A stretch of DNA of 41,816 nt from an uncultured Pelagibacteraceae bacterium (GTDB lineage: Bacteria; Pseudomonadota; Alphaproteobacteria; Pelagibacterales; Pelagibacteraceae), in assembly GCA_902580135.1 (NCBI GenBank), contig CACHJL010000007.1, positions 1 to 41,816 of the forward strand, written 5' to 3'. Position 1 is the stretch's first letter. Each line of letters starts with the position of its first letter. A program made the position numbers and the translations under genes. The notes under the pieces are model-generated. The model was not told where the DNA came from. It did no database searches and worked only from the letters and a program-made list of their open reading frames with translations. Below, in pieces: positions 16,654 through 26,080 of this stretch.

Positions 16654-18429
16654 ATGAAAAAAAAAAATTTGAGAAGTAAAGAGTGGTTTGATAATCCAAA
16701 AGATCCAGGGCTAACAGCTTTATACTTGGAAAGATATCTCAACTATGGTTTAAAAAAAAAAGATCTACAATCAGGTAAACCTATAATTGGAATAGCGCAA
16801 TCTGGCAGCGATCTTTCTCCATGTAACAGACATTTTTTATATTTAAGTAAAATTATAAAAGATGGAATAAGAGAAGCAGGTGGAGTTCCAATGGAATTTC
16901 CGACACATCCAATTCAAGAAACAGGTAAAAGACCCACTGCAGCCTTGGACAGAAATTTGTCATATTTGTCTCTAGTCGAAGTTCTTTATGGATATCCAAT
17001 TGATGGAGTAATATTAACAACAGGATGTGATAAGACAACACCTGCAGCCTTAATGGCTGCAGCAACAGTAAATATTCCTTCAATTGTATTATCAGGAGGT
17101 CCAATGTTAGATGGATCTTATAAAGGAAAAAAAGCTGGATCAGGTACAATTATATGGGAAGCAAGAAAATTACATGCAAAAGGTGAAATTGATTATGATG
17201 AATTTATGGATATGGCAGCAGCGTCTGCTCCAAGTGTAGGACACTGTAATACTATGGGAACCGCATCCTCAATGAATTCAATTGCAGAAGCGCTTGGAAT
17301 GTCATTAACTGGTGGCGCAATTATTCCAGCTCCTTATAAAGAAAGAGAGAAAATTTCATTTGAAACAGGAAAAAGAATAGTTGATATGGTTCACGAAGAT
17401 CTTATCCCATCAAAAATTATGACAAAGAAAGCATTTGAGAATGCAATTTATGTTGCTAGTGCAATAGGAGCATCAAGTAATTGCCCACCACATCTTACTG
17501 CAATAGCAAAACATATGGGTATTGATTTTGGAATAGAAAATTGGGAAAAACTTGGTCATGATATTCCATTACTTGTTAATTGCCAGCCAGCAGGAGAACA
17601 TTTAATGGAGGGATTTTTTAAAGCAGGAGGAATTCCTGTAATAATGCAAGAACTACTTAAAAATAATAAATTGAATAAAAATGTTATGACAGTAACAGGT
17701 AAAACTATTGAAGAAAATCTTAAAATAAAAATAAATAATGATGAAAATGTAATAAAATCTTTTAAAAATCCTCTAGTAGTCAATGCTGGTTTTATTGTAA
17801 TGAAAAGTAATTTTTTTAGTTCGGCTGTAATGAAAACTTCTGTAATTAGCTCTGAATTTAGAGAAAGATATTTATCCAACTCAGAAAACCCAAATGTATT
17901 TGAAGCAAATGCTGTTGTTTTTGAAGGACCAGAAGATTATCACTCAAGAATCAATGATGAGAGCTTAGAAATCAATGAAAATTCTATTCTAATGATTAGA
18001 GGGTGTGGTCCCGTAGGCTTTCCTGGATCTGGTGAAGTTGTAAATATGCAGCCACCTGACCGATTATTAAAAAAAGGCATCAATACATTGCCAACTTTAG
18101 GAGATGGAAGACAAAGCGGTACTTCAGAGAGCCCATCAATTTTAAATGTTTCGCCAGAATCTGCAATTGGCGGGGCTTTATTAATAGTGCGTACAGGAGA
18201 CAAAATTAAAATAGATTTAAATAATAGTAGAATTGATCTTTTAATTTCAGATGAAGAAATAGAAAAAAGAAAAAAAAATGCTAAAATTCCTAAATTAATA
18301 AACCAAACTCCTTGGCAAGAAATATCAAGGAAGATGGTAGGTCAATTAGAGACAGGAGCATGTTTAGAGACAGAAACTATATATTTAGATATAACAAGAA
18401 CAAAAGGAATGCCGAGGCATTCACATTAA
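16654..18429 (+). CDS. Sugar-acid dehydratase, IlvD/EDD family (D-xylonate dehydratase XylD-like)
   Basis: Dehydrates an aldonate to the 2-keto-3-deoxy acid using a [2Fe-2S] cluster and Mg. The 591-residue protein tracks Caulobacter XylD along its whole length as I remember it: opening RSKEWFDNP, LTTGCDKTTPA, SGGPMLDG, GHCNTMGTAS and the ending MPRHSH. Cluster cysteines are C57 (DLSPCNR), C125 (TGCDK) and C198 (GHCNT); K127 is the metal-linked lysine. XylD-group enzymes also act on arabinonate, fuconate or galactonate, so the sugar is left open. It sits between two SDR genes of the same pathway. Confidence 0.88.
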   Translation: MKKKNLRSKEWFDNPKDPGLTALYLERYLNYGLKKKDLQSGKPIIGIAQSGSDLSPCNRHFLYLSKIIKDGIREAGGVPMEFPTHPIQETGKRPTAALDRNLSYLSLVEVLYGYPIDGVILTTGCDKTTPAALMAAATVNIPSIVLSGGPMLDGSYKGKKAGSGTIIWEARKLHAKGEIDYDEFMDMAAASAPSVGHCNTMGTASSMNSIAEALGMSLTGGAIIPAPYKEREKISFETGKRIVDMVHEDLIPSKIMTKKAFENAIYVASAIGASSNCPPHLTAIAKHMGIDFGIENWEKLGHDIPLLVNCQPAGEHLMEGFFKAGGIPVIMQELLKNNKLNKNVMTVTGKTIEENLKIKINNDENVIKSFKNPLVVNAGFIVMKSNFFSSAVMKTSVISSEFRERYLSNSENPNVFEANAVVFEGPEDYHSRINDESLEINENSILMIRGCGPVGFPGSGEVVNMQPPDRLLKKGINTLPTLGDGRQSGTSESPSILNVSPESAIGGALLIVRTGDKIKIDLNNSRIDLLISDEEIEKRKKNAKIPKLINQTPWQEISRKMVGQLETGACLETETIYLDITRTKGMPRHSH

Positions 18430-18439
18430 AAGATAGTAA

Positions 18440-19183
18440 ATGAAAAAAAGATTAGAAAAAAAAAAAGTATTAATAACTGCTGCCGGACAGGGCATAGGTA
18501 AAGCAACCGCAATAGCTTTTCACAACGAAGGAGCTACAGTTTATGCTACAGATATAAATGAACAAACTTTAAAAGTACTAAAAAAAGAATATCCAGAAAT
18601 AAATATTCAGAAGTTGGACTCCACAAAAAAAGCTGATGTTAGAAAATATTGTTCGCAGTTAAACAATATTGATGTATTATTTAATGCCGTAGGATTTGTA
18701 CATCATGGAACTATCCTTGATTGTAATGAGAAGGACTGGGATTTTTCATTCGATGTAAATATTAAATCAATGTATTTTATAACTAGAGAAATTTTACCAA
18801 AAATGATTAAACAAAATAAAGGAAGCATAATTAATGTATCCTCTATTGCTTCAAGCTTAAAAGGTTTGCCAAATAGATTTGTTTATGGAACAACAAAAGC
18901 TGCAATAATAGGTTTTACTAAATCTATAGCATCAGATTATTTAAAAAATAATATAAGATGTAATGCAATTGCTCCTGGAACAGTGCATACACCATCTTGG
19001 GAAGAAAGGGTTCAAGCGGCAGCAAATCCAGAACAAGCCAAGAAAGATTTTATAGCAAGACAACCAATGGGAAGGTTAGGAACCGCAGAAGAGATTGCTA
19101 CTTTAGCAATATATCTTGCGAGCGATGAGTCAAATTTTGTAACAGGAATAACACATTCTATTGATGGTGGAATGTCAATTTAA
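18440..19183 (+). CDS. SDR dehydrogenase, 2-keto-3-deoxy-L-fuconate dehydrogenase-like
   Basis: A 247-residue SDR expected to oxidise the 4-hydroxyl of a 2-keto-3-deoxy sugar acid to a 2,4-diketo acid. Glycine motif TAAGQGIG (13-20), D38 for NAD, Y149/K153 in VYGTTKAA. The motifs LITAAGQGIG, DVLFNAVGFVHHGTIL, ASSLKGLPNRF, RCNAIAPGTV and RQPMGRLG are those of the 2-keto-3-deoxy-L-fuconate dehydrogenase / BDH2 branch. The FAH hydrolase that would use its product follows directly. Start ATG at 18440, 10 bases after the dehydratase stop. Confidence 0.82.
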   Translation: MKKRLEKKKVLITAAGQGIGKATAIAFHNEGATVYATDINEQTLKVLKKEYPEINIQKLDSTKKADVRKYCSQLNNIDVLFNAVGFVHHGTILDCNEKDWDFSFDVNIKSMYFITREILPKMIKQNKGSIINVSSIASSLKGLPNRFVYGTTKAAIIGFTKSIASDYLKNNIRCNAIAPGTVHTPSWEERVQAAANPEQAKKDFIARQPMGRLGTAEEIATLAIYLASDESNFVTGITHSIDGGMSI

Positions 19184-19197
19184 CTAAAGGAGAAAAA

Positions 19198-20040
19198 ATG
19201 AAACTATTAAGAGTAGGAAAAAAAGGAAAAGAAAAACCTGCGGCTTTAGATAAACAAGGAAAAATAAGAGATATTAGCTCTTATATACGTGATCTAGAAC
19301 CTGAAACATTAAATTTTCAAAAAATTGATAAACTAAAAGAAATTAATCTAGAAACATTACCTGAAATTTCAAGTTCAGAAAGAATAGGAGCATGCGTAAG
19401 CAATCCAAAAAAGTTCATTGCTATCGGTTTAAACTATTCAGATCATGCAAAAGAAGCAGGGGCTGAACCTCCATCGGAACCAATTGTATTTATGAAAGCC
19501 ACAAGTTCAATTAGTGGACCTAATGACGCTATAGAAATTTCAAAAAACTCTAAAAAATTAGACTGGGAAGTAGAACTCGGAATTGTAATTGGAAAAGATG
19601 CTAAGCATATTTCAAAAAGTCAATCTCAAGATCACATTTTAGGGTATTGTTTAGTAAACGATGTAAGTGAAAGAGAGTGGCAGATCGAAAAAATGGGTCA
19701 ATGGGTAAAAGGAAAATCTCATGATACGTTTGGCCCTGTTGGTCCATACCTAATTACAAAAGACGAAATTGACGATGTTAACAATCTTAATATGAGCCTA
19801 GATGTTAATGGAAAAAGAATGCAGACAGGCAATACAAACACAATGATTTTTAACGTTGATATAATTGTTTCATATTTAAGTAATTTTATGACATTAGAAG
19901 TTGGAGATATAATAACAACTGGCACTCCTCCAGGTGTTGGAATGGGAATGAAACCTCAGCAATTTTTAAAAGCAGGAGATGAGATAGAATTAAAAATAGA
20001 TCAATTGGGAAAACAGAAATCAAAAGTAGTTCCATTATAA
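19198..20040 (+). CDS. Fumarylacetoacetate hydrolase family protein (2,4-diketo-3-deoxy-sugar-acid hydrolase-like)
   Basis: A 280-residue FAH-fold hydrolase. Metal ligands E124 and E126 (DWEVELG) and D155 (NDVSERE) are present, as is the GLNYSDHAKEAG stretch (77-88) and the closing TGTPPGVGMG loop. Members of this subgroup cleave 2,4-diketo-3-deoxy-L-fuconate or -rhamnonate to pyruvate plus L-lactate; others are ureidoglycolate lyases or acylpyruvases. The upstream SDR and dehydratase support the first role. AAGGAG six bases before the ATG is a good ribosome site. Confidence 0.85.
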   Translation: MKLLRVGKKGKEKPAALDKQGKIRDISSYIRDLEPETLNFQKIDKLKEINLETLPEISSSERIGACVSNPKKFIAIGLNYSDHAKEAGAEPPSEPIVFMKATSSISGPNDAIEISKNSKKLDWEVELGIVIGKDAKHISKSQSQDHILGYCLVNDVSEREWQIEKMGQWVKGKSHDTFGPVGPYLITKDEIDDVNNLNMSLDVNGKRMQTGNTNTMIFNVDIIVSYLSNFMTLEVGDIITTGTPPGVGMGMKPQQFLKAGDEIELKIDQLGKQKSKVVPL

Positions 20041-20046
20041 TTTATC

Positions 20047-20937
20047 GTGAAAATAATTTCTTCAGCACCAAAAGTTATATGGAATACAAAATGTACACTC
20101 GGTGAAGGAACTTTATGGGTAAAAGAACATAATTCAATTTATTTTACAGATATTAAAAAAAAAAAAATTTTTATATTAAATATAAGAAATAATAATAAAA
20201 AAATTATCAAAGTAGATAAAGAAATTGGTTTTCTAGCACATATAAAAAAAAATTATTTTATATTAGGACTTAAAGGAGAATTAAGAATTGTAGATTTAAA
20301 AAAAAATAAAAAAATTAAATCATTGAAAATAGAGAATGAAATTAAATCAAATAGAATTAACGATGGCAAAACTGATCCAAGTAGTAAACTTTGGTTTGGT
20401 ACTATGGACAATTTTGAAAGAAATATTAAGAAGGGATCTTTGTATTGTTTGGATAAAAATTTTTATTTGAAAAAAGTTGATACGAATTATTGCATTACAA
20501 ATGGTCCAGCATTTTTAACCGATAAAACATTTTATCATACGGATAGCAGATTAAAAAATATATATAAAATTTTAATAGATAAAAATCTCAATATATTAAA
20601 GAAAAAGATTTTTAAGAAATTTAATAAAAAATCTGGCTCTCCAGATGGAATGACATTAGATCAAAATAAAAATTTATGGGTTTGCCATTATGGAGGTGCT
20701 CGAATTACAGTTTTTAATACAAAGGGTAAAAAAATTCATGTAATTAATTTTCCAGCAAAAAATATTACAAATTGTACATTTGGAGGAAAAAATAATTCTG
20801 AAATTTTTGTCACATCTGCACTTAAATCAATGAATAAAAAAGACATCGAAAAATATAAGCATTCCGGAGCTTTATTTAAAATTAAAACTAATGTTAGGGG
20901 AATATTGCAAAAAAAGTATAATATAAAATTATGTTAA
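20047..20937 (+). CDS. SMP-30/gluconolactonase family lactonase
   Basis: A 296-residue six-bladed propeller that should open the aldonolactone made by the sugar 1-dehydrogenase. Metal ligands match human SMP30 (E18, N103, N154, D204): E20 (LGEGTLW), N105 next to R103/D106 (NRINDGKTD), N152 (ITNGPAF) and D200 (SPDGMTLD). The start is GTG at 20047, six bases after the FAH stop. It is more lysine- and asparagine-rich than its neighbours, and the propeller body is divergent. Its last seven bases overlap the PEP carboxylase start. Confidence 0.85.
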   Translation: MKIISSAPKVIWNTKCTLGEGTLWVKEHNSIYFTDIKKKKIFILNIRNNNKKIIKVDKEIGFLAHIKKNYFILGLKGELRIVDLKKNKKIKSLKIENEIKSNRINDGKTDPSSKLWFGTMDNFERNIKKGSLYCLDKNFYLKKVDTNYCITNGPAFLTDKTFYHTDSRLKNIYKILIDKNLNILKKKIFKKFNKKSGSPDGMTLDQNKNLWVCHYGGARITVFNTKGKKIHVINFPAKNITNCTFGGKNNSEIFVTSALKSMNKKDIEKYKHSGALFKIKTNVRGILQKKYNIKLC

Positions 20938-23621
20938 AACGTGATTTATATTATGAAAGAATTCCAACAAAGTCGCTAAGAGATGATGTAAGATATTTAG
21001 GAAACATTTTAGGAAATGTAATTAAACAACAAGAAGGAATAAATCTTTTTAGATTAGTTGAAGATATTAGAAGATTATCAAAAGCTAATACGACAAATAC
21101 TGGTAAAAAAAAATCATATAAAAAACTTTCAAATAAAATTAAAGACTTAAGTCCAATTAACTTATTTAAGCTAACAAGAGCATTCACTCATTTCATGAAT
21201 TTTATAAATATAGCTGAGTCTATTGATGGAGCTCGTAAACTCGATGAATATGAAAATAAAAAAAACATTGATTCTAACAAAAATATTTTTATTGAAGAAA
21301 TATTCGAAGGTTTTTTTAAAAATCGAAAAATATCAACTAATAAAATCTATGATATTGCAAAAAATTTAAACATAGGTATCGTTTTAACCGCACACCCTAC
21401 AGAAGTAAAAAGAAGAACATTGATACTTAAATATCATAAGATAGCCGAGATATTAGAACAAAGAGATTTATTAAAAAAATACCCTTCCAAAATAAAAATA
21501 TTAGATAAGAAACTGTATGATGAATTAACAATAATTTGGAATACTGATGAGTTAAAAAGATCTAGGCCTACACCATCTGACGAAGCTAGATGGGGGCTAG
21601 CAATTATAGAAGATAGTCTGTGGGAAACTATTCCTAAAGTTTATAGAAGGTTAAATGATATTTTTGTAAAAAATATAGGCAAAGGATTACCAAAAAATTT
21701 TAACCCGATTGAGTTTGGATCTTGGATGGGAGGAGATAGAGATGGCAATCCAAATGTTACATCTAAAGTTACTAAAGAAGTAATTTTATTATCAAGATGG
21801 GAGGCAGCAAAGTTATATGAAAAGGCTTTAACAAAATTAATTAGATCATTGTCTATGTATAAATGTTCAAGAAAAGTTTTATCCAAAACTGGAAAAACTT
21901 TTGAACCTTACAGAGTATTTTTAAGACCCTTGAGAAACAAAATGCGCCTTACTCATAAATTAATAGAACAACATTTAGTTGAAAAAGTTCCATTAGATCA
22001 AAAAAAACTTTTATCTAATAGAGAAGAAATTTTAAAACCTTTAAGAATAGTTAGAGAATCTCTTGAAGAAAATAACAGCGAAAATATTGCTAGTGGAGAT
22101 TTATTGGATTTAATGAGAAGAGTAAAATGTTTTGGAATTAATTTAGCTCGACTAGATATTAGACAAGAATCGTCAAGGCATTCACAATTAATTTCTGAAT
22201 TTTTAAACAAAAAATATAAAATTAATTACAACAATTGGGATGAAGATAAAAAAATTAAATTTTTGTCTTTAAAAATTAAATCCAAAAAAAAAATGATAAA
22301 TAATTTTTTATTTAAAAATAAAGAAAACAAAGAAGTTTGGTCAACTTTTAAAACCCTCTCATCTGAGCCAAAAGAATGTTTGGGAGCCTACGTTATTTCT
22401 ATGACATCATCAGCTTCAGACATTTTATCAGTGAATTATCTTCAAAAAGAAGCTGGTATTAAAGAAACGCTAAGAGTTGTTCCGCTATTCGAAACCCTAG
22501 ATGATTTAATAAATGCTAAACATATAATGCAAAAACTATTTTCATTAAACTGGTATCGAAAATTAATCAAAAACAAACAAGAAATAATGATTGGTTATTC
22601 AGATTCAAGTAAAGACGCTGGCAAAATGTCTGCGAGTTGGCATCAATATAAATTACAAGAAGAAATTATAAATTTAGCAAAAAAATATAAAATTGATGTT
22701 ACTTTTTTTCATGGCAGAGGCGGCTCTGCTGGAAGGGGAGGAGGTCCTATACAAGCAACATTACGATCTCAACCACCAAATTCAGTTAATGGCAAAATTA
22801 GAATTACTGATCAAGGCGAGGTGATACAACAAAAATATGGATATGAACCTTTAGCTAAATATAATCTATGCAGCTATATAGGAGCAGTTATGCAAGCTAC
22901 ACTATCTCCACCACCGAAACCAAAGAAAGAATGGAGAAATTTAATTGAACAGATGTCAGAGATTTCAACTAAATCTTATAGAAAAAATATAAATGAAAGT
23001 TCAGATTTCATTAGATATTTTAAAACCGTTACTCCTCATGTTTCTTTAGGAAAACTATCGATAGGTTCTAGGCCGTCAAAAAGAAAAAATGTAGATAACA
23101 TTAAAAGTTTAAGAGCAATTCCATGGGTATTTGCTTGGACGCAAATTAGATTAATGCTGCCAGCATGGCTTGGAAGTACAGAAGCTTTAAAACATTCATC
23201 AAATGGTAAATTTAAAAAAATTTTAGTTGAAATGGAAAAGGATTGGCCATTCTTTAACTCAATAATGGATATATTAGATATGGTTATATCAAAGGCAGAT
23301 CCTGAAATTTCAAAAATTTATGAAGAAAATTTGGCAGATAATAAATTAAAGAGTGTTGGGAAAAATTTAAGATACCAATTTCATAATATTAAAAAATTAA
23401 ATAGACAAATTACACCAAAAGAAATCATTAAGGCTAGAAAAGAATTTAGGACATCTGTTATTGTTAGAAATATATATTCAGAAGTATTAAACATCATTCA
23501 AGCTGCAACAATGAAAAAACTTTCTAAAAAGAAATACAAATCAAAAGAAAAAAAATATCTTAATGATGCATTAATGACTTCTATTGCAGGAATTTCAGCC
23601 GCAATGAAAAATACAGGTTAG
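20931..23621 (+). CDS. ppc: Phosphoenolpyruvate carboxylase
   Basis: Carboxylates PEP to oxaloacetate, feeding the citric acid cycle. The 896-residue length is normal for bacterial PEPC. Catalytic landmarks: H155 in LTAHPTEVKRRT, FGSWMGGDRDGNPNVT, K561 in GYSDSSKDAG, and the FHGRGGSAGRGGGP loop starting at H594, with the conserved C-terminal NTG. The loop has Ala where E. coli has Val (GGSVG). The ATG at 20931 overlaps the lactonase gene by seven bases, so it is likely co-translated with the sugar pathway that makes pyruvate, an anaplerotic partner. Confidence 0.95.
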   Translation: MLKRDLYYERIPTKSLRDDVRYLGNILGNVIKQQEGINLFRLVEDIRRLSKANTTNTGKKKSYKKLSNKIKDLSPINLFKLTRAFTHFMNFINIAESIDGARKLDEYENKKNIDSNKNIFIEEIFEGFFKNRKISTNKIYDIAKNLNIGIVLTAHPTEVKRRTLILKYHKIAEILEQRDLLKKYPSKIKILDKKLYDELTIIWNTDELKRSRPTPSDEARWGLAIIEDSLWETIPKVYRRLNDIFVKNIGKGLPKNFNPIEFGSWMGGDRDGNPNVTSKVTKEVILLSRWEAAKLYEKALTKLIRSLSMYKCSRKVLSKTGKTFEPYRVFLRPLRNKMRLTHKLIEQHLVEKVPLDQKKLLSNREEILKPLRIVRESLEENNSENIASGDLLDLMRRVKCFGINLARLDIRQESSRHSQLISEFLNKKYKINYNNWDEDKKIKFLSLKIKSKKKMINNFLFKNKENKEVWSTFKTLSSEPKECLGAYVISMTSSASDILSVNYLQKEAGIKETLRVVPLFETLDDLINAKHIMQKLFSLNWYRKLIKNKQEIMIGYSDSSKDAGKMSASWHQYKLQEEIINLAKKYKIDVTFFHGRGGSAGRGGGPIQATLRSQPPNSVNGKIRITDQGEVIQQKYGYEPLAKYNLCSYIGAVMQATLSPPPKPKKEWRNLIEQMSEISTKSYRKNINESSDFIRYFKTVTPHVSLGKLSIGSRPSKRKNVDNIKSLRAIPWVFAWTQIRLMLPAWLGSTEALKHSSNGKFKKILVEMEKDWPFFNSIMDILDMVISKADPEISKIYEENLADNKLKSVGKNLRYQFHNIKKLNRQITPKEIIKARKEFRTSVIVRNIYSEVLNIIQAATMKKLSKKKYKSKEKKYLNDALMTSIAGISAAMKNTG

Positions 23622-24329
23622 ATGCTAGAATTATTTATTGCTTTTGGTGCTGGATTGATAAGTTTTTTATCTCCATGTGTTTTACCTCTAATTCCAGGTT
23701 ATATATCTTACATCTCGGGCAGTTCATTGAACGAACTTTTAGAAAAAAAAACTGTTAATGTTTTTCCCATAATTTTGTTTGCAATTGGATTTTCAATTGT
23801 ATTCATTTTATTTGGTGCTACAGCATCATTTTTGGGATCCATCATTTTAGAAAACTCATATGAGTTAAGAATAGCATCTGGAACTATTATTATTATTTTT
23901 TCGCTTCATATTCTTGGAATAATTAATTTGAATTTTTTAAATTATGAAAAAAGAATTTATACAGAAAAAAAATCAGGAATTTTTAGTTCATTACTAGTTG
24001 GTATGGCATTTGGTTTTGGTTGGACGCCATGCATAGGACCAATTCTTGGTTCTATTCTAGCTCTTGCTTCAACAGAACAAAGCTTGAATAGAGGAATTCT
24101 TTTATTAGTTTTTTATTCTTTAGGTTTAGCAATTCCTTTTATTTTATCTGGATATTTAATTCAAAAATTTTTAGTTTTTTCAAAAAATATAAAATCAAAA
24201 ATGAATGTTATAATGAAAACAGGCGGTGGACTGCTTCTAATGACCGGTATACTTATGATTACAAATCAATTACAAGCTTTAGGATTTTATTTATTAAAGT
24301 ACATTCCAGTATTACAAAAATTAGGATAA
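23622..24329 (+). CDS. ccdA: Cytochrome c biogenesis protein CcdA (thiol-disulfide membrane reductase)
   Basis: A 235-residue membrane protein with six helices that passes reducing power from cytosolic thioredoxin to periplasmic thiol proteins for cytochrome c maturation. The two active cysteines sit in their family contexts: C19 in LSPCVLPLIPGY and C137 in GWTPCIGP. The C-terminal half repeats the N-terminal half, as in other CcdA/DsbD-beta proteins. It abuts ppc with no spacer (TAGATG), which appears to be simple packing rather than functional coupling. Confidence 0.92.
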   Translation: MLELFIAFGAGLISFLSPCVLPLIPGYISYISGSSLNELLEKKTVNVFPIILFAIGFSIVFILFGATASFLGSIILENSYELRIASGTIIIIFSLHILGIINLNFLNYEKRIYTEKKSGIFSSLLVGMAFGFGWTPCIGPILGSILALASTEQSLNRGILLLVFYSLGLAIPFILSGYLIQKFLVFSKNIKSKMNVIMKTGGGLLLMTGILMITNQLQALGFYLLKYIPVLQKLG

Positions 24330-24332
24330 TTA

Positions 24333-24914
24333 ATGAAAATTTACCAAATTGATTGTAGCGCAAGAAAAAAAGGTTCCACTTCAAGATCATTAGCAAAAAA
24401 ATTATTAAATAAAATTAAGAAACCAGAAGATGAATTAATATATAGGGATTTGGATAAAGAAATGTTGTTTATATCAGGTTTAACGGAGTCTGGTATGAAG
24501 ATCCCAGAAGAAAAACAAACTGATCAACATAAAAAAATGTTTGAACTTTCTGATAAGCTAGTAATGGAATTAAAAGAAAGCGATGTGATAATTATTTCTG
24601 TTCCAATTTATAATTTTGGTCCTCCAGCCACATTAAAGGCCTGGGCCGATTTAGCAGCAAGGGTTAAAATGACTTTCAAATATAATGAAGATGGAAGAAG
24701 AATAGGCTTGCTAGAAGACAAGCAAGTTTATTTAGTAATAACATCAGGAGGAACAAAAATACAAGGAGGAGAAGACTTTTTAACCCCTTGGTTAATTCAT
24801 ATGCTTAATTTTTTTGGAATTAAAAAAATTAAAATAATAGCTGCAGATCAAATGGCAATAGACTATGAGAAATCAATTAAAGAAGCTGAGGCAAAGATAG
24901 ATAGTTTAGTCTAA
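24333..24914 (+). CDS. FMN-dependent NADH-azoreductase-like quinone reductase (AzoR/AcpD family)
   Basis: A 193-residue flavodoxin-fold oxidoreductase that reduces quinones or similar electrophiles with NAD(P)H. The FMN-binding parts are visible: N-terminal DCSARKKGSTSRSLA (8-22) and VPIYNFGPPATLKAWADL (about 90-107), followed by ARVKMTFKYNEDG as in AzoR. The SGG loop (TSGGTK) near residue 139 also fits. Its TAA overlaps the TAG of the convergent oxygenase gene (24911-24914). Confidence 0.83.
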   Translation: MKIYQIDCSARKKGSTSRSLAKKLLNKIKKPEDELIYRDLDKEMLFISGLTESGMKIPEEKQTDQHKKMFELSDKLVMELKESDVIIISVPIYNFGPPATLKAWADLAARVKMTFKYNEDGRRIGLLEDKQVYLVITSGGTKIQGGEDFLTPWLIHMLNFFGIKKIKIIAADQMAIDYEKSIKEAEAKIDSLV

Positions 24915-26014
24915 ATATGAAATTTTCTTTTTAAATGTCTTAGTTTTCCTTCGGTACTATCAAAATCAATATAGCAACCTTGTAAAAATCTATTACCTTC
25001 ATTTGGATCAAATTTTGTTCTTCCATGCAAAACTCTATAATTATCCATCATCATAAGATCTTTTGGAGCCAACTTAAATTCTATTCTATTATTTTTATCG
25101 TTATATAAATCAGATAATTTTTTTCTAGCTTTATAATATAATTCTAACCTTTTTTTTTCTAATAATGGAACATAGTCTAATCTTGGACTAAATCTTACTT
25201 GTTTAAATTCTTTATCATCATCTAAATGAATTAATTCAGACCAATCTTCCAGCATCACACTTTTGTCAGTAAACTTAAATTTAACTTTTACTTCAGAGAG
25301 AACTTTATAAAATTCTGGATCACTTTTTTTAAGATTTTCAGTTACTGTATATCCATCTACAAGTGTTGAAAAACCTCCTTTAACTTCATTTTCAATACAA
25401 TGTAATAGTTGAATGCAAGGCACAGGATTTCGATAAGGGTTATCAGTATGCGGTGTTAAATGCAAAGTTGTATAAGCAAGATCATTCGGATTTAACTTTG
25501 ATCTTACATTAAAATATTCCCCAAAATTTGTTCTTCTAACGCTACCAATTGAATTTGCAAAATTAACTATAAAATTATTTTCAGTCGGTACATTTTTTAT
25601 TATCACAAAACCATATTCATAAAAAGAAACTAGCAGATCATACATTTCTTTAGATTCAAAAAAATTTTCATTAAAATTAAAATTTTTAATATTTTCTAAA
25701 GTTGAGTCCCACTTAATTTTATTAATTGATTTTATAACAGTATCTTTTTTTGAAAATTCTGAAGCTATTCTATCTGTGGCAAGTTTTAAATTTACACCGT
25801 CATTAAAATTAATTTCAAGAAATCCATCATTGATTATTGCTTTCTCTATTGATACTTCACTATTCATTGAAGATGGATCAAATAATCTTTGTTGAGTTCC
25901 TTTATCTAAATATTCTTCTCCATCAACTCTTTCTCTCAACCAAAATGGGTGTATTTCTTCAATAGAAGAGCCATTATTAAGTAATACTTTATTGCTATCT
26001 ACTTCTATTTTCAT
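24911..26014 (-). CDS. Gamma-butyrobetaine dioxygenase-like Fe(II)/2-oxoglutarate oxygenase (BBOX/TmpA type)
   Basis: A 367-residue enzyme with an N-terminal DUF971-like domain (about 1-85) and a C-terminal TauD/TfdA domain. Metal ligands H189 and D191 (TPHTDNPYRNP) and H330 (VLHGRTKF), with R342 for 2-oxoglutarate. Relatives hydroxylate gamma-butyrobetaine, trimethyllysine or (trimethylamino)ethylphosphonate. The N-terminal WLRERV lacks the zinc cysteines of classical BBOX (WLRDNC). The frame extends to a TTG at 26020, but the ATG at 26014 is the more likely start. It stands alone, without a betaine transporter beside it, and is divergent from the HisN-like gene. Confidence 0.82.
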   Translation of the reverse strand: MKIEVDSNKVLLNNGSSIEEIHPFWLRERVDGEEYLDKGTQQRLFDPSSMNSEVSIEKAIINDGFLEINFNDGVNLKLATDRIASEFSKKDTVIKSINKIKWDSTLENIKNFNFNENFFESKEMYDLLVSFYEYGFVIIKNVPTENNFIVNFANSIGSVRRTNFGEYFNVRSKLNPNDLAYTTLHLTPHTDNPYRNPVPCIQLLHCIENEVKGGFSTLVDGYTVTENLKKSDPEFYKVLSEVKVKFKFTDKSVMLEDWSELIHLDDDKEFKQVRFSPRLDYVPLLEKKRLELYYKARKKLSDLYNDKNNRIEFKLAPKDLMMMDNYRVLHGRTKFDPNEGNRFLQGCYIDFDSTEGKLRHLKRKFHI

Positions 26015-26080
26015 AAACAAATTAAGAATTATTCAAATTTTGTCTTTAATCAAGATAAATAACATTGTATTTCAAACCAG

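Noticed and set aside
17556..17879. A 107-codon minus-strand frame inside the dehydratase gene
   Set aside because: The plus-strand frame is unmistakably an IlvD/XylD-type enzyme across this part; the opposite frame is a by-product.
20041..20937. Possible decay of the lactonase gene because of its long A-tracts and Lys/Asn-rich sequence
   Set aside because: The frame is intact and all four metal ligands are in place, so it reads as a functional gene under AT pressure.
24911..26020. TTG start at 26020 for the BBOX-like oxygenase
   Set aside because: An ATG lies two codons further in (26014) and there is no ribosome site favouring the TTG.
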